Below, in pieces: positions 23,883-30,752 of a stretch of 35,669 bases of DNA (positions are counted from its first letter, which is position 1; each line of letters opens with the position of its first letter). This stretch comes from Rhodospirillales bacterium. Its GTDB lineage: Bacteria > Pseudomonadota > Alphaproteobacteria > Rhodospirillales > Magnetospirillaceae. The translations under genes were made by a program, and so were the position numbers. Under the pieces are notes generated by a model. It did not search any database. It worked only from the letters and a program-made list of their open reading frames with translations, and was not told the origin of the DNA. The DNA lies in NCBI GenBank assembly GCA_014380005.1, contig JACMKT010000058.1, positions 1 to 35,669 on the forward strand, given 5' to 3'.

Positions 23883-24637
23883 TTGTTGTGGCAGGTGATG
23901 CATAGGTCCTTCTGCTCCACCCTCAAGAAAGGGACGATGTCGGGGTTGTGAACATCATGGCAGCTCGCGCATTCCACCTTGTTGCGGAACAGCTTAACGC
24001 CATTGCGGAACCGCCCGTCGCTGCTGGGCGGGTAAAAATCCGTACTGTCGAACAAGCCAGGATAGGTCACGCCCACCGGGTGATCGTCCATCAGGCTGCG
24101 GCCGATGGCAACCGCGTCCATGCGGTGAGCGGTATTGCCATCGTGGCACTGGGTGCAGCGGTCAAGCCCGCCGCCCTTATCGATCTTCATGTGCAACGGG
24201 GCCTCGTCCTTGACGGACCAGCCCTCGGGCTTGGTAACGACCATGTCCACCGCCATGCTGCCATCATGGCACGACAGGCATAACAGCGTCTCGGGGCCCA
24301 ATTCCTGAATCCTGGACCGCAGCGTTTCGCTTTCGTAGACCTGGATTTCGCCGGTGGGCAAATAACGGTTCCATTCCTGGATCTGCTGCCCGCCCACAGC
24401 CACCTTGCCTTGCAGGCCGGTGGGGACATGGCAATAGATGCAGGGGTCGCGGTAATTGTTGAAGGCCAGACCGGTCATGGCCTCGACGCCGGCGCGGCGG
24501 TTGAGGCCGGTCAGATCATGCTTCGAGCCCACCAGGGTGCCGCTCAGCGCCGGCAACACATACATGGCCGACAGCGCGCCCAAGCCGACTAGCGCGACGA
24601 TCAACCATGCCAGTCTTGGGCGCCTGCTCAATAACAT
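23879..24637 (-). CDS. Membrane-anchored pentaheme cytochrome c (paired CXXCH type)
   Basis: A 252-aa protein with a membrane anchor at about 8-30 (LAWLIVALVGLGALSAMYVL) and five haem motifs: CIYCH, CLSCH, CTQCH, CASCH and CITCH, the last almost at the C-terminus. The end pattern VECASCHDVHN...LCITCH matches the paired-CXXCH domain common in multiheme electron-transfer proteins. Start ATG 24637 places the anchor at the N-terminus; longer frames run antisense through the divergent cytochrome gene. A GGGGA lies just upstream. It is the first gene of the minus-strand cluster, so it probably accepts or passes electrons at the membrane. Partner unknown. Confidence 0.9.
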   Translation of the reverse strand: MLLSRRPRLAWLIVALVGLGALSAMYVLPALSGTLVGSKHDLTGLNRRAGVEAMTGLAFNNYRDPCIYCHVPTGLQGKVAVGGQQIQEWNRYLPTGEIQVYESETLRSRIQELGPETLLCLSCHDGSMAVDMVVTKPEGWSVKDEAPLHMKIDKGGGLDRCTQCHDGNTAHRMDAVAIGRSLMDDHPVGVTYPGLFDSTDFYPPSSDGRFRNGVKLFRNKVECASCHDVHNPDIVPFLRVEQKDLCITCHNK

Positions 24638-24638
24638 T

Positions 24639-24664
24639 CCCCAGTTGCGGGTGAACCACTGGGG
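24639..24664. promoter_or_regulatory. Dyad 1 in the divergent cytochrome promoter region
   Basis: A perfect 7-bp inverted repeat CCCCAGT (24639-24645) and ACTGGGG (24658-24664), 12-base spacer. It abuts the start codon of the minus-strand pentaheme gene and lies about 115 bp before the predicted transcription start of the plus-strand cytochrome, a normal distance for an activator site used with sigma-54. Confidence 0.4.
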
Positions 24665-24681
24665 TGACGCCCCGCACGCGT

Positions 24682-24695
24682 CTCCCCAATGGGAG
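24682..24695. promoter_or_regulatory. Dyad 2 in the divergent cytochrome promoter region
   Basis: CTCCC-CAAT-GGGAG, a perfect 5-bp dyad. On the minus strand a TATACT (-10-like, 24694-24699) touches it, so a protein here could block or help transcription of the pentaheme operon. Binding is inferred. Confidence 0.35.
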
Positions 24696-24740
24696 TATAG
24701 CAATTTGCGCGCCAGCCGGGCATATCTACGCCCGCGCGCA

Positions 24741-24756
24741 TGGCCCAAAGTTTGCA
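24741..24756 (+). promoter_or_regulatory. Candidate sigma-54 (-24/-12) promoter for the hexaheme cytochrome gene
   Basis: TGGCCC (24741-24746), then AAAGT, then TTGCA (24752-24756). The GG and GC dinucleotides are separated by exactly 10 bases as required, and only one base differs from the TGGCAC/TTGCA consensus. Transcription would start near 24767, giving a leader of about 28 bases before ATG 24795. A sigma-54 promoter needs an AAA+ activator, which is not in this window. Confidence 0.5.
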
Positions 24757-24794
24757 ACGTCAGCCCCGCCACGGCCCGCCACCAAGGAGCTTCG

Positions 24795-25901
24795 ATGTCG
24801 AGATTTTCGGTCGCCCCAATCGCCCTTGTCTGGGCCGCGATGCTTGCCATCGCCCCGGCCCATGCGGCGATGAACGACGACGCGCGCCGCGACGCCGCCG
24901 ACAAGATCGATGGCCGGCGGCTGTACCAGACCGAATGCGCCTCGTGCCACGGCCCCGCCGGAGCCGGCGACGGCGCCGCGCGCGGCACCGCCAAGGTGCC
25001 CGATTTCACCACGCCCCAGGCGGTGGTGAAGTTCGACCTGGACCGCATGCTGGCCGGCATCGACGCCAAGCACGACAAGGCTTTGACCGCCGCGTGGAAG
25101 GCCAAGTTCAGCGACACCGACAGCCGCAAGGTCACCGCGTTCATGCGCGAAGCCTTCATGCTGCCGGCCCCCACCGCCGACGCCACCCGTGGCCGCGCCA
25201 TCTTCGCCAAGACCTGTGCGGTCTGTCATGGCGAGCGCGGCAATGGGGCGAGTTGGGCCAAGGGCAGTCTCAACCCGTCGCCCTTCGACTTCACCTCGGC
25301 CAAGGCCAAGGAATTGTCGCGCCGCCACATGATCAACACCGTGACCTATGGCAGCCCGAAGACCGCCATGATGGCATTTTCCATCCAGCTCAGCCGCCAA
25401 GACATCGCGGCGGTGGTGGATTACATCCGCGAGACCTTCGTTTTCCCCCAGGGAAATCTCGAAAATGAGAATGCGGCCAGCGAGGCTCCCAAATCCGGGA
25501 ATATGACCCAGCCCAAGACCGGCCAAAAGTACGGTCCCGCCGACATGAGCGCAGCCATGCCCAACGGGCTGGTGGGCGATGCCGCCGCCGGCAAGCGCTT
25601 CTTCAACAGCAATTGCTTCACCTGCCATGGCAAGGACGGCAAGGGTGACGGCCCGCGCGCCTATTTCATCCAGCCCAAGCCGGCCAATCTGACCAGCGAC
25701 GAATCCCGCGCCGAGATGAACCGTCCGCGTCTGTTCAAATCCATCTACATGGGCGTGAACGGCAGCGAGATGCCGGCCTGGAGCAAGGTCCTGTCAGATC
25801 AGGAAGTAGCAAACGTCGCCGAATACGTGTACACCGCGTTCATCCAACCGGCCAAGGCTCCCGCTTCCGCCGGGCCGGAGCAAAAAAAAAATAGAAGATG
25901 A
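24795..25901 (+). CDS. Triheme cytochrome c, 5' part of an apparently split hexaheme cytochrome
   Basis: A 368-aa product with an AAGGAG site, signal peptide (IALVWAAMLAIAPAHA) and three cytochrome c domains with haem motifs CASCH, CAVCH and CFTCH. The second and third domains have Met-bearing helices (PKTAMMAFS, GSEMPAWSKVLS). The end is odd: after a linker the frame runs through ten A residues and stops eight codons after the Pro/Ala linker (EQKKNRR). In the next frame the coding sequence continues with three more haem domains and no signal peptide. If one A were skipped, a continuous 673-aa six-heme protein would result. So this is either the short form of a slippage-controlled pair or the front half of a frameshifted gene. 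Confidence 0.88.
   Translation: MSRFSVAPIALVWAAMLAIAPAHAAMNDDARRDAADKIDGRRLYQTECASCHGPAGAGDGAARGTAKVPDFTTPQAVVKFDLDRMLAGIDAKHDKALTAAWKAKFSDTDSRKVTAFMREAFMLPAPTADATRGRAIFAKTCAVCHGERGNGASWAKGSLNPSPFDFTSAKAKELSRRHMINTVTYGSPKTAMMAFSIQLSRQDIAAVVDYIRETFVFPQGNLENENAASEAPKSGNMTQPKTGQKYGPADMSAAMPNGLVGDAAAGKRFFNSNCFTCHGKDGKGDGPRAYFIQPKPANLTSDESRAEMNRPRLFKSIYMGVNGSEMPAWSKVLSDQEVANVAEYVYTAFIQPAKAPASAGPEQKKNRR
25882..25891 (+). other. A10 homopolymer at the frame break of the hexaheme cytochrome
   Basis: Ten consecutive A residues in otherwise GC-rich coding sequence, exactly where the reading frame changes. Nine (or twelve) A would fuse the two halves: caa-aaa-aaa-ata-gaa-gat-gag-gac-ctc-atg on the plus strand. 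Runs of nine or more A are known to cause RNA polymerase slippage in bacteria (Thermus dnaX is a classic case), and also to be read wrongly by sequencers. Confidence 0.6.
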
Positions 25902-25908
25902 GGACCTC

Positions 25909-26817
25909 ATGGCGCTGGGCCGCCAAGTCTACAATTTCCGCTGCTATTTCTGTCACGGCTACAGCGGTGACGGCAAAACGGTTGCGGCCCAGATGCTGGA
26001 GCCCAAGCCCAGGGACTTTACCAAAGCCGAAGGTTTGACCCCGGCGGCCATGGTCAAGCGGTTGCGCGACGGCAAGCCCGGCACCGCCATGAAAAGCTTC
26101 ACCGGCACCCTGTCCGACCGCGAGATGGAGGCGGTGGCCGCCTTCGTCATGGACGAGTTCGTCACCCGTAAGGCGCCCAACACTTCCTACCACACGCCCG
26201 AGAACGGCTGGCCCGACCACCAGCGCAAATACGGCGCCGCCTATCCCTTCGTGCTGGGCGAACAATCCCTGGACCAACCGGTGGCCGAGCTGGGCACGGA
26301 AGCCCAGGCCGGGCGCAAATTATATTTGGATGCCTGCGTCACCTGCCACGAGCCCAAGACCACCTCCAAGAACTGGGAATCCTTCCCGCTGTCCCATATG
26401 GGCGAGATCATCCGCGACCCGGTGGATCTGGTCAGCCGCCCCAGCGTCTACGGCCTGCACGACCGCCCGTTCGAAGTGGCCGGGCTGGACGAGCATCAAA
26501 AAGCGGGCAAGAAAATCTACGACGACAATTGCGCCTTCTGCCATGCCCGCGACGGCAGCGGCAAAAATTGGATCGGTTCATTTTTGGAACCCCATCCGCG
26601 CGATTTCACCGACCCCGCCCAGACCCGCCATCTGGACCGCGACCGCCTGCTGAAGGTCATGCGCGAGGGCTTGGCGAACACCTCCATGCCGGCCTGGGGC
26701 AGCGTGCTGAGCACCGATCAGATGTCCGACGTTGCAGCCTATCTGGATACCGCCTTCATTCAGCCGGCCCGCAAAGCCCGCCCACCCAGCGGGGGCGCCG
26801 ATGGACTTCAGAGGTGA
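25909..26817 (+). CDS. Triheme cytochrome c without signal peptide, 3' part of the apparently split hexaheme cytochrome
   Basis: A 302-aa frame that begins directly inside a haem domain (GRQVYNFRCYFCHGYSGDG) with no signal peptide, followed by CVTCH and CAFCH domains. A periplasmic c-type cytochrome needs export for haem attachment, so this product is hardly functional alone. GAGG lies 5 bases before its ATG, so separate translation is possible, and the frame is open upstream through the A10 run. The last domain is built like the third domain of the upstream protein: both end in a Met-ligand segment (SMPAWGSVLS, EMPAWSKVLS) and DTAFIQPA or YTAFIQPA, indicating internal duplication. The stop is 1 bp from the start of the sensor kinase gene, so they are one operon. 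Confidence 0.85.
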   Translation: MALGRQVYNFRCYFCHGYSGDGKTVAAQMLEPKPRDFTKAEGLTPAAMVKRLRDGKPGTAMKSFTGTLSDREMEAVAAFVMDEFVTRKAPNTSYHTPENGWPDHQRKYGAAYPFVLGEQSLDQPVAELGTEAQAGRKLYLDACVTCHEPKTTSKNWESFPLSHMGEIIRDPVDLVSRPSVYGLHDRPFEVAGLDEHQKAGKKIYDDNCAFCHARDGSGKNWIGSFLEPHPRDFTDPAQTRHLDRDRLLKVMREGLANTSMPAWGSVLSTDQMSDVAAYLDTAFIQPARKARPPSGGADGLQR

Positions 26818-26818
26818 C

Positions 26819-28921
26819 ATGATGTCTGCGCGGACCGAACCCGCCGACGAGACAGCGGCCCTCATCAAGCAGCGGGTGACCTCGCTGCTGGGGGCTTTGC
26901 TGGCGGCGGCGCTGATCATCGGCGTGACCGCCCGCATCGAGTTATACGAACGCGAGCGCTTCCAGCATGAGGCGCGGGTCAACGCCATCCGCCATGCCTC
27001 GGTGCTGCGCGCGCGGCTGGAAGGGGCACTGAACGGACGCCTGCATCTGGCCCACGGCCTGGCCGCCTATGCCCGCAGCCACCCCAACGAACTGATCGAT
27101 TTCGCCTCGTTCGCCGAGGGACTGACCGCCACCGGCATCGCCGGCATCCGCAGCCTGCAATTGGCGCCGCAAGCGGTGGTGCGCTACGTCTATCCGCTCA
27201 AGGGCAACGAATCGGTCATCGGCCACGATCTGCTGAAGGACCCCGCGCGCCGCATCGCCGTGCTGCGCACCATCGACGAGCGCCTGTTCGTCATCGCCGG
27301 GCCGGTGCCCCTGCTGCAAGGCGGCAACGGCCTGATCGCACGCTATCCGCTATTCCTGGGCGAGGCCGGCAAGGACACCTTCTGGGGCTTTGCCACCGTG
27401 GTGCTGAATTTGGAACCCATCCTGGCCGAAGGCGGGCTGGAACCGTCGGTGGACCCCGGCTATGTGGCCGCCTTACGCGGCAAGGACGCGCAGGGCCCGC
27501 TGGGCGCCCAATTCTTCGGCGAGACGCGGGTGTTCGACGAATCGCCGGTGCTGCTGGACATCCTGCTGCCCCACGGCACGTGGCAATTGGCGGTGATCCC
27601 GGCCAAGGGCTGGCCCACCAGTGGCCCCTATTCCCCGGTCATCTGGCTGGCCGGAATCCTGCTGGCCTTGCTGGGCGCTTTGGTCACGTTCTCGCGCCTG
27701 TACGCCCCGGCCAAGCTGCGCATGGAAGTGACGCGGGCCGTGGGCGCCCTGCGCGAAAGCGAGGAACAGTTCCGCCGCGTCGCCGAATCCGCCACCGACG
27801 CCATGGTGTCGTCCGACGAGCAAGGCGCCGTGGTGTTCTGGAACCGGGCGGCGGAGAAGATTTTCCAGTACAGCCCGGAAGAGGCCATGGGCCAGCCAGT
27901 CACCGAATTGGTGGTGCCGCCGCAATACCGGGAAGGCCATACCCGCGAATTGTTCCTGAACGACATCGAGGAAGGCCGCCGCTTCGGCAAGGTGACCAGC
28001 ACCATCGCCATGCGCAAGGACGGCAGCCTGTTCCCGGCGGAACTGACCCTGTCCACCTGGACCTTCCGCGGTCAAATCTATTTCACCGCCATCATCCGCG
28101 ACATCAGCGAGCGCAAGGCCGCCGAGCGTGAACAGGCGCTGCTGAAGGAACGCTTCTTCCAGTCGCAGAAGATGGAGGCCATCGGCACCCTGGCCAGCGG
28201 CGCCGCCCATGAGTTCAACAACATCCTCAACGGCCTGCTGGCCAATGCCGAGAAGGCGGCGTCGGAACTGCCGACGGAAAGCCCAGCCATGGCGACCCTC
28301 TACGAGGTCATGGACGCCGGCTGGCGCGCCGCCGAGATCGTGCGCCAATTGCTGGTGTTCAGCGAGCGTCAGGCCGATTGCGACACCCTGCTGTCGCCGG
28401 TCGCCGCCCTCCAGCAATTGCTGCCGCGCATCGAAAGCAGCCTGCCGGAACAATTGCGCCTGGAGACCAATATCCAGCCCTGCGACCAGCAACTGGCCAT
28501 CGAACACGACCAATTCTGCCACTTGGTGTGGAATTTGTGCATGAACGCCGTCAAGGCCATGCTGCCCGATCCCGGCACCCTGACCATCACCATGTCCACC
28601 CAAACCGATGCCGGCAGCACCGACCCCACCCCTGCGGACGAAGAAGAAACCACCGTGCGTCTGGCCCTGGGCCATCTGGACCCCGGCCCGCATCTGCGCC
28701 TTGCGGTGTCCGATAGCGGCCGCGGCATGGATGGCGAGACCCTGGCCCGCGCCTTCGATCCGTTCTTCACCACCTCGGAAGTGGGCGGCGGCAGCGGCCT
28801 GGGCCTGCCGGTAGCCCTGGGCATCATCCAAAGCCACAGCGGCGGCATCGTGGTGTCCACCCGCAAGGGCGCCGGGACCACGTTCGAGGTGTTCCTGCCG
28901 CTGGTGGCGAAGGCGGAATAA
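26819..28921 (+). CDS. CHASE-PAS sensor histidine kinase linked to the cytochrome operon
   Basis: A 700-aa inner-membrane kinase. TM1 about 20-40, a periplasmic CHASE-type sensor (IRSLQLAPQAVVRYVYPLKG, IAGPVPLLQGGNGLIARYP), TM2 about 275-298, a PAS domain (about 315-440) ending FTAIIRDISERKAAE, HisKA with His464 in AAHEFNNILNG, and HATPase (WNLCMNAVKA, DSGRGM, FDPFFTTSE, SGLGLPVALG). No receiver domain follows. Start: two ATGs in tandem at 26819 and 26822, after AGAGG; an in-frame ATG at 26801 would overlap the cytochrome gene. Being cotranscribed with the cytochrome, it probably senses a substrate or redox state of that system. The cognate regulator is not in the window, though a sigma-54 activator would fit the upstream promoter. 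Confidence 0.9.
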   Translation: MMSARTEPADETAALIKQRVTSLLGALLAAALIIGVTARIELYERERFQHEARVNAIRHASVLRARLEGALNGRLHLAHGLAAYARSHPNELIDFASFAEGLTATGIAGIRSLQLAPQAVVRYVYPLKGNESVIGHDLLKDPARRIAVLRTIDERLFVIAGPVPLLQGGNGLIARYPLFLGEAGKDTFWGFATVVLNLEPILAEGGLEPSVDPGYVAALRGKDAQGPLGAQFFGETRVFDESPVLLDILLPHGTWQLAVIPAKGWPTSGPYSPVIWLAGILLALLGALVTFSRLYAPAKLRMEVTRAVGALRESEEQFRRVAESATDAMVSSDEQGAVVFWNRAAEKIFQYSPEEAMGQPVTELVVPPQYREGHTRELFLNDIEEGRRFGKVTSTIAMRKDGSLFPAELTLSTWTFRGQIYFTAIIRDISERKAAEREQALLKERFFQSQKMEAIGTLASGAAHEFNNILNGLLANAEKAASELPTESPAMATLYEVMDAGWRAAEIVRQLLVFSERQADCDTLLSPVAALQQLLPRIESSLPEQLRLETNIQPCDQQLAIEHDQFCHLVWNLCMNAVKAMLPDPGTLTITMSTQTDAGSTDPTPADEEETTVRLALGHLDPGPHLRLAVSDSGRGMDGETLARAFDPFFTTSEVGGGSGLGLPVALGIIQSHSGGIVVSTRKGAGTTFEVFLPLVAKAE

Positions 28922-28975
28922 AAAGGTTCACCACGGAATTCCGGGGAGCCTATGTGGGGATACGCTGCAGGTTTC

Positions 28976-29071
28976 ACCACCAAGGGCACCAAGAACACCA
29001 AGACGACATGCCAGAGCGCACCGGCCCTGCCACCCGGCAGATAGCGTCGTGCCCTTAGTGCCCTTGGTGGT
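28976..29071. repeat. Long inverted repeat after the sensor kinase
   Basis: ACCACCAAGGGCACCAAG (28976-28993) and CTTAGTGCCCTTGGTGGT (29054-29071) pair at 17 of 18 positions, with a 60-base spacer. The CACCAAGGGCACCAAG type of motif recurs in intergenic regions of many bacteria. It may end transcription of the kinase operon or be a mobile repeat unit. Confidence 0.5.
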
Positions 29072-29125
29072 AAATCTTACGGTGACAGCCCCGCGCGATG
29101 GCCCCGCTAATCCGTGAAGACCCCT

Positions 29126-29329
29126 TTAAAACCCCGGCTGCCATGCATGGTCGTCGCGGCGGCCATAGGCGATCAGGTAGCGCAGCAGGTTGTCCTGCAG
29201 GAAGGTGTTTTCCTGGTGGGCCGACAGGCGCTCATAGACCCGCTCGAAGCGGTCCAGATCGTGGGGGATGCGGCAGCAGGCGCCGTGGGTCGGGAGGCTG
29301 TCACCGCAATATGGGCAGGTGTTGATCAT
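29126..29329 (-). CDS. Small zinc-ribbon-like protein of unknown function
   Basis: A 67-aa protein. The start at ATG 29329 has AAGGAAGGGAG upstream; a longer frame to 29377 lacks such a site. The N-terminus carries CPYCGDSLPTHGACC, a Cys pair pattern fitting a zinc knuckle; the rest is a charged helix (DLDRFERVYERLSAH) and a short tail (NLLRYLIAYGRRDDHAW). No known family is recognised. It lies between the repeat and the bacteriohemerythrin gene, same strand as the latter but 150 bp away. Confidence 0.6.
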   Translation of the reverse strand: MINTCPYCGDSLPTHGACCRIPHDLDRFERVYERLSAHQENTFLQDNLLRYLIAYGRRDDHAWQPGF

Positions 29330-29478
29330 AGCGCGCTCCCTTCCTTGGTGGCCCTGCCTTTCGGCTTTCTTAACCACAAGGATAGGCCCTGGCGCGGACC
29401 CTCGACAATTATCCGGGGGGCGGAGACGACTCGTTCATGAGGATAAGGCTACTAGTTCCTGCGCGTTCGGCATAGAAC

Positions 29479-29892
29479 TTAAGCTATAGATTGTAGCGCG
29501 GCCAGGGACGGAATGTAGCGCAAATCCTCGGACCGGATGTGATGCACCAGCCAGTCGGCCAGGAAGGCATACAGCTCCGCCGCCACCACTCGGCTGGGGT
29601 CGGTATCGTAGTTGCGTTCCAGTGTGCGCACGTGATCGGCCATGATGCGGTGGGATTGGCGGTGGGCGGCCAAGTCTTCATAGCCCGCCGCCTCCATCAG
29701 CCGTTCTTCCTCGCCGAAATGGTAGAAGACGTAGCGAATCAGTTCGCCCAGTACCAATCCGGTGACATGCTGGGCGTCATCCGCCGCCACCGCCATGCCA
29801 AGCTGGTTGAGCAGATTGATCAGGCGCCGGTGATGCTCGTCCAGCCGCTCGACGCCGACGCTCAGTTCGCCGGTCCATGCAATGACGGACAT
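29479..29892 (-). CDS. Bacteriohemerythrin (O2-binding di-iron protein)
   Basis: A 137-aa four-helix protein with the full hemerythrin ligand set: His21 in DEHH, His58 and Glu62 in HFGEE, His77 and His81 in HRQSH, and His118 and Asp123 in HHIRSED. The start WTGELSVGVERLDEHH is the usual N-terminal arm. As a single-domain form it would bind or store O2, or protect oxygen-sensitive enzymes; such genes are numerous in magnetotactic and microaerobic bacteria. GGAGG lies 8-9 bases before the ATG, inside the arm of a hairpin. The gene follows the pirin gene on the same strand. Confidence 0.95.
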   Translation of the reverse strand: MSVIAWTGELSVGVERLDEHHRRLINLLNQLGMAVAADDAQHVTGLVLGELIRYVFYHFGEEERLMEAAGYEDLAAHRQSHRIMADHVRTLERNYDTDPSRVVAAELYAFLADWLVHHIRSEDLRYIPSLAALQSIA

Positions 29893-29900
29893 GCTTTCTC

Positions 29901-29933
29901 CCTCCGCTTGATGAGGCCACTATACTGCGGAGG
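29901..29933 (-). promoter_or_regulatory. Hairpin that overlaps the bacteriohemerythrin ribosome binding site
   Basis: Perfect 7-bp arms CCTCCGC (29901-29907) and GCGGAGG (29927-29933). On the minus-strand transcript the second arm contains the GGAGG used by the hemerythrin gene. A TATAGT (-10-like) lies in the loop, so either a pirin read-through transcript is folded to hide the site, or transcription starts inside and avoids the hairpin. Confidence 0.4.
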
Positions 29934-29957
29934 GGGAGTACGCGCCAGGGTTGGCGG

Positions 29958-30644
29958 TCAGGCCAGTTCGACGATCACCACTTCGGCATCCTCGCTTGCT
30001 TCCATGGACAATTCGCCTTCATCAATGGCGACCACGCCGTCGCGCGGACCCAACGCCACACCGTTGACCACCAGCGAGCCCTTGGCCGCCACCACATAGG
30101 CCGAATGGCGGCCCAAGGGATGAACCACCCGGTCGCCCCGGTCCAGGGTGCCGCCCAGCACGCGGGCGTCCTGATAGATCTTCAGCGCATGGTCGCCGTC
30201 CATGCCCGAGGCCAGGATTTCCAGCTTGCCGTGGGTGCGGGGGAACGGCTTGGTCTCCCAGCGCGGCGGCAGGCCTTGGGCGTTGGGCATGATCCAGATT
30301 TGGAACAGGGTGGTGGGATGGTCCTCGCGATTGTACTCGGCATGGCGGATGCCGCTGCCGGCGCTCATGACCTGAACTTGGCCGGCCTCGGTGCGGCCCA
30401 CATTGCCTAAGGAGTCTTCATGGGTGATGGCGCCCTCGCGCACATAGGTGACGATTTCCATGTCGCGGTGGCCGTGGGGCGGAAAGCCGGTATGGGGAGC
30501 GATGGTGTCGTCGTTCCACACCCGCAGCTTGCCCACGCCCATGCGCGCCGGGTCGTAATAATCGGCGAAGCTGAAATGGTAATGGGCGTTGAGCCAATCA
30601 TTCTCGAAGGTGCCGAGGCGGGCGAAGGGGCGTAGTTCCAACAT
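29958..30644 (-). CDS. Pirin family protein (YhhW-like bicupin)
   Basis: A 228-aa protein of the short YhhW/pirin kind. The N-terminal cupin has the metal ligands His57 and His59 (FPPHGHRDMEIVTYV), His101 and Glu103 (GSGIRHAEYN), all as in human pirin and E. coli YhhW. The second cupin is degenerate. Members include quercetin dioxygenases and redox-linked regulators; the actual activity cannot be told here. It is divergent from a LysR gene with 108 bp between the chosen starts, a common pairing in proteobacteria, so that regulator probably controls it. Confidence 0.92.
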   Translation of the reverse strand: MLELRPFARLGTFENDWLNAHYHFSFADYYDPARMGVGKLRVWNDDTIAPHTGFPPHGHRDMEIVTYVREGAITHEDSLGNVGRTEAGQVQVMSAGSGIRHAEYNREDHPTTLFQIWIMPNAQGLPPRWETKPFPRTHGKLEILASGMDGDHALKIYQDARVLGGTLDRGDRVVHPLGRHSAYVVAAKGSLVVNGVALGPRDGVVAIDEGELSMEASEDAEVVIVELA

Positions 30645-30752
30645 CTCACTGTTCCTTGAGCTTTTGCCGCTGCCTTCAATATCGAATTGCCGAAGGGGCT
30701 GGACAATCCGCTGTCACGGAACAAGATTGTTTCCATGAAGGAAACTGTCTCC

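Noticed and set aside
25880-25901. A classical -1 ribosomal frameshift at the A run
   Set aside because: A -1 shift does not lead into the downstream haem frame; +1 or -2, or loss of one A in the RNA, is required.
15497-28921. A magnetosome island
   Set aside because: The taxon guess invites it, but no mam or mms gene was seen and the cytochromes lack the double-CXXCH magnetochrome context of MamE/P/T/X.
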